The notes below the pieces were generated by a model. It searched no databases and was not told where the DNA came from. It was given only the letters and a program-made list of their open reading frames with translations. Positions 23,179 to 24,920 of a stretch of 24,920 nt of DNA are shown one piece after another; position 1 is the first letter of the stretch, and every line of letters starts with the position of its first letter. The stretch comes from Pseudomonadota bacterium (GTDB taxonomy: Bacteria > Pseudomonadota > Alphaproteobacteria > Caulobacterales > Caulobacteraceae). A program made the position numbers and the translations under genes. Location: contig JAEXKM010000207.1 of NCBI GenBank assembly GCA_023445705.1, positions 1-24,920 on the forward strand, in the 5' to 3' direction.

Positions 23179-24017
23179 GCCGGCTGCGCCATCCGAGCGA
23201 GGATCCGCCTTGGGCCAAGGCCCTGGTCATGGCGGTGGTCGCCGTCTTCCTGGCCGGCGTCCTCATCATGCCGCTCGTCTCGGTGTTCTTCGAGGCCCTG
23301 CGCAAGGGCCTGCCGGTCGCCCTGGAGGCGATCGGGACCGATGACGCCCGGGCCGCCATCAAGCTGACCCTGCTGACCGCGGCGATCACGGTGCCCTTCA
23401 ACGTGGTGTTCGGCGTCTGCGCGTCCTGGGCGGTGGCGAAATACGAGTTTCCGCTCAAGCCGTTCCTGATCACCCTGATCGATCTGCCGTTTTCGGTGTC
23501 GCCCGTGGTCGCAGGCCTGATCTACGTGCTGGTGTTCGGCGCTCAGGGCTGGTTCGGCCCCTGGCTGCTGGACCACGACATCAAGATCATCTTCGCCGTG
23601 CCGGGCATCGTCCTGGCGACGATTTTCGTGACCTTTCCCTTCGTCGCCCGCGAGCTCATTCCGCTTATGCAGGAACAAGGGGTCGACGAGGAGGAGGCCG
23701 CGGTCTCGATGGGCGCTTCGGGCCTGCGCACCTTCTGGAGCGTGACGGCGCCCAATATTCGCTGGGGGCTGCTCTACGGCGTTCTGCTCTGCAACGCCCG
23801 CGCGATGGGTGAGTTCGGAGCGGTGTCGGTGGTGTCCGGCCACATCCGCGGCCTGACCAACACCATGCCCCTGCACGTCGAGATCCTCTACAACGAGTAC
23901 GACTTCGTCGGAGCCTTCGCCGTCGCGGCTTTGCTTTGCTTCCTCGCCGTGATCACCCTGATCCTCAAGACCCTGCTCGAGCTCATCCAGCCGCAGACGC
24001 GGCCCGGCGGCCATTGA
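23175..24017 (+). CDS. cysW: Sulfate/thiosulfate ABC transporter permease CysW
   Basis: The second permease subunit, 280 residues. GTG 23175 is chosen because GGAGG (23165-23169) is ideally placed and the codon overlaps the cysT stop; GTG 23157 is further upstream inside cysT. It has about six membrane helices (first about 15-36), the EAA loop EEEAAVSMGASGLRTFWSVTAP, and CysW-typical DLPFSVSPVVAGLIYVLVFG and ARAMGEFGAVSVVSGHIRG. It pairs with CysT and the ATPase encoded 16 bases further on. Confidence 0.95.
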   Translation: MSRLRHPSEDPPWAKALVMAVVAVFLAGVLIMPLVSVFFEALRKGLPVALEAIGTDDARAAIKLTLLTAAITVPFNVVFGVCASWAVAKYEFPLKPFLITLIDLPFSVSPVVAGLIYVLVFGAQGWFGPWLLDHDIKIIFAVPGIVLATIFVTFPFVARELIPLMQEQGVDEEEAAVSMGASGLRTFWSVTAPNIRWGLLYGVLLCNARAMGEFGAVSVVSGHIRGLTNTMPLHVEILYNEYDFVGAFAVAALLCFLAVITLILKTLLELIQPQTRPGGH

Positions 24018-24033
24018 TCAAGAGACGACCGAC

Positions 24034-24920
24034 ATGACGATTTCCATCCGCTCGGTGGAGAAGACCTTCGGCCGCTATCCCGCCCTGAACGGCGTGAGCC
24101 TCGAGATCGCGGAAGGCGAGCTGCTAGCCCTGCTGGGCCCGTCGGGCTCGGGCAAGACGACGCTCCTGCGCGTGATCGCCGGCCTTGAGTTCCCCGACAA
24201 AGGCCAGGTTCTCTACGGCGACCGGGACATGACCTTCGCGGGCGCCGCCGCCAGGCAGGTCGGCTTCGTGTTCCAGCAGTACGCGCTTTTCCGCCACATG
24301 ACCGTGGCCAAGAACATCGCCTTCGGCCTCAATGTCCGGAAGGGAGCGGCCAAGCCGCCCAAGGACCAGATCGCCGCGCGGGTCGACGAACTGCTGCGGC
24401 TGGTCGAATTGGACGGCCTGGGCAAGCGCTATCCCGCCCAGCTCTCCGGCGGCCAGCGCCAGCGCGTCGCCCTGGCCCGCGCGCTGGTCAAGCGCCCGCG
24501 CGTGCTGCTGCTGGACGAACCGCTCGGCGCGCTGGACAAGAAGCTGCGCGAGAAGATGCAGCTGGAACTCAAGCGCCTGCAGCACGAGAGCGGCATCACT
24601 TTCATCATGGTCACCCACGACCAGGAAGAAGCCCTGGTGATGTCCGACCGCATGGCCGTGCTGCGTGACGGCAAGGTCTGCCAGTGCGGCAGCCCCAGCG
24701 AACTCTACGAGAACCCGGGCAGCCGCTTCGTCGCCGACTTCATCGGCGTCAGCAACCTGATCGAGGGCCGCCGCGTGGGCACCAACCGCCTGCAGGCCGG
24801 CGATCAGGTGCTGAACATCGAGACCACCGCCCAGTCCTGCCCCGAGAGCGTGACCCTCGCGCTGCGCCCGGAGCGCCTGCGCGTGCTGACCGATGCCACG
24901 CCCGCCACTGACAACCAGAT
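24034..24920 (+). CDS. cysA: ABC importer ATP-binding subunit, CysA-like N-terminus, 3'-truncated
   Basis: 295 codons are visible; the gene runs past the right edge. Walker A is GPSGSGKTT (35-43), the Q-loop is at FVFQQYALFRHMTV (78-91), the signature is LSGGQRQRVALARAL (137-151), Walker B is VLLLDEP (157-163) and the H-loop is THDQEEA (194-200). Up to the signature it reads like alphaproteobacterial CysA (GRYPALNG, ALFRHMTVAKNIAFGL). From about residue 152 it reads like a polyamine/Fe-type importer ATPase: LGALDKKLREKMQLELKRLQ, then FVADFIGVSNLIEG and a TOBE-like segment with LALRPERLRV. Position directly after cysW supports a sulfate role. Possible explanations are an unusual lineage, recombination or an assembly join at the conserved signature. 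Confidence 0.85.
   Translation, partial: MTISIRSVEKTFGRYPALNGVSLEIAEGELLALLGPSGSGKTTLLRVIAGLEFPDKGQVLYGDRDMTFAGAAARQVGFVFQQYALFRHMTVAKNIAFGLNVRKGAAKPPKDQIAARVDELLRLVELDGLGKRYPAQLSGGQRQRVALARALVKRPRVLLLDEPLGALDKKLREKMQLELKRLQHESGITFIMVTHDQEEALVMSDRMAVLRDGKVCQCGSPSELYENPGSRFVADFIGVSNLIEGRRVGTNRLQAGDQVLNIETTAQSCPESVTLALRPERLRVLTDATPATDNQ

Overview
The window looks like a stretch of alphaproteobacterial chromosome from Caulobacteraceae (Caulobacter or Phenylobacterium type). Supporting signs are the very high GC with strong third-position GC bias, a FlaEY-like protein beside ssb, the gyrA-coaD-cyclophilin-cyclophilin order, several promoters of the TTGACG-N10-14-GCTANAWC kind, GTTC-type SOS operator logic, many GTG/TTG starts and GTGA/TGATG overlaps. 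Taxonomy rests on recall of family features, not on a search.

Layout. (1) 1-4600, plus strand: the 3' part of a large beta-propeller protein resembling FlaEY, two small envelope proteins that appear to share a Cys-pair domain, then ssb with an SOS operator upstream and a hairpin terminator downstream. (2) 4601-8501: an isolated RTX calcium-binding repeat protein (minus), divergent from a DUF481 outer-membrane protein and an orphan sensor histidine kinase (plus). (3) 8504-10903, minus: a Tat-type DUF885 zinc hydrolase and a Cu/Zn superoxide dismutase. (4) 11014-16882, plus: gyrA, coaD, a secreted and a cytoplasmic cyclophilin, an HD-domain hydrolase and a coiled-coil protein; the last four genes are overlapping or closely packed. 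(5) 16871-18773, minus: two tandem membrane-anchored EEP-fold phosphodiesterase paralogues. (6) 18837-21028, plus: queA and tgt, the last two queuosine steps, overlapping by one base. (7) 21013-22095, minus: a lipoprotein, tRNA-Lys(TTT) with encoded CCA, and a 48-residue membrane protein. (8) 22315 to the end, plus: sulfate-type ABC permeases cysT and cysW and the start of an ABC ATPase that runs off the window.

Functional links that can be supported: queA/tgt in queuosine-tRNA synthesis, cysT/cysW/cysA-like in one importer, and the two cyclophilins as periplasmic and cytoplasmic prolyl isomerases. The remaining genes are an ordinary mix of housekeeping and envelope functions.

I found no phage, transposon, CRISPR or defence island and no clear new multi-gene system. 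The observations most worth checking are molecular: a GyrA quinolone pocket reading Ala/Phe instead of Ser/Asp, a Tgt whose CxCxxC zinc motif reads SxCxxS, an ABC ATPase whose first half is CysA-like and second half polyamine/iron-type, an SOS box at ssb, a diverged metal ligand in one EEP paralogue, and a recurring promoter layout that predicts leaderless or near-leaderless mRNAs, including one with a TTG start at gyrA.
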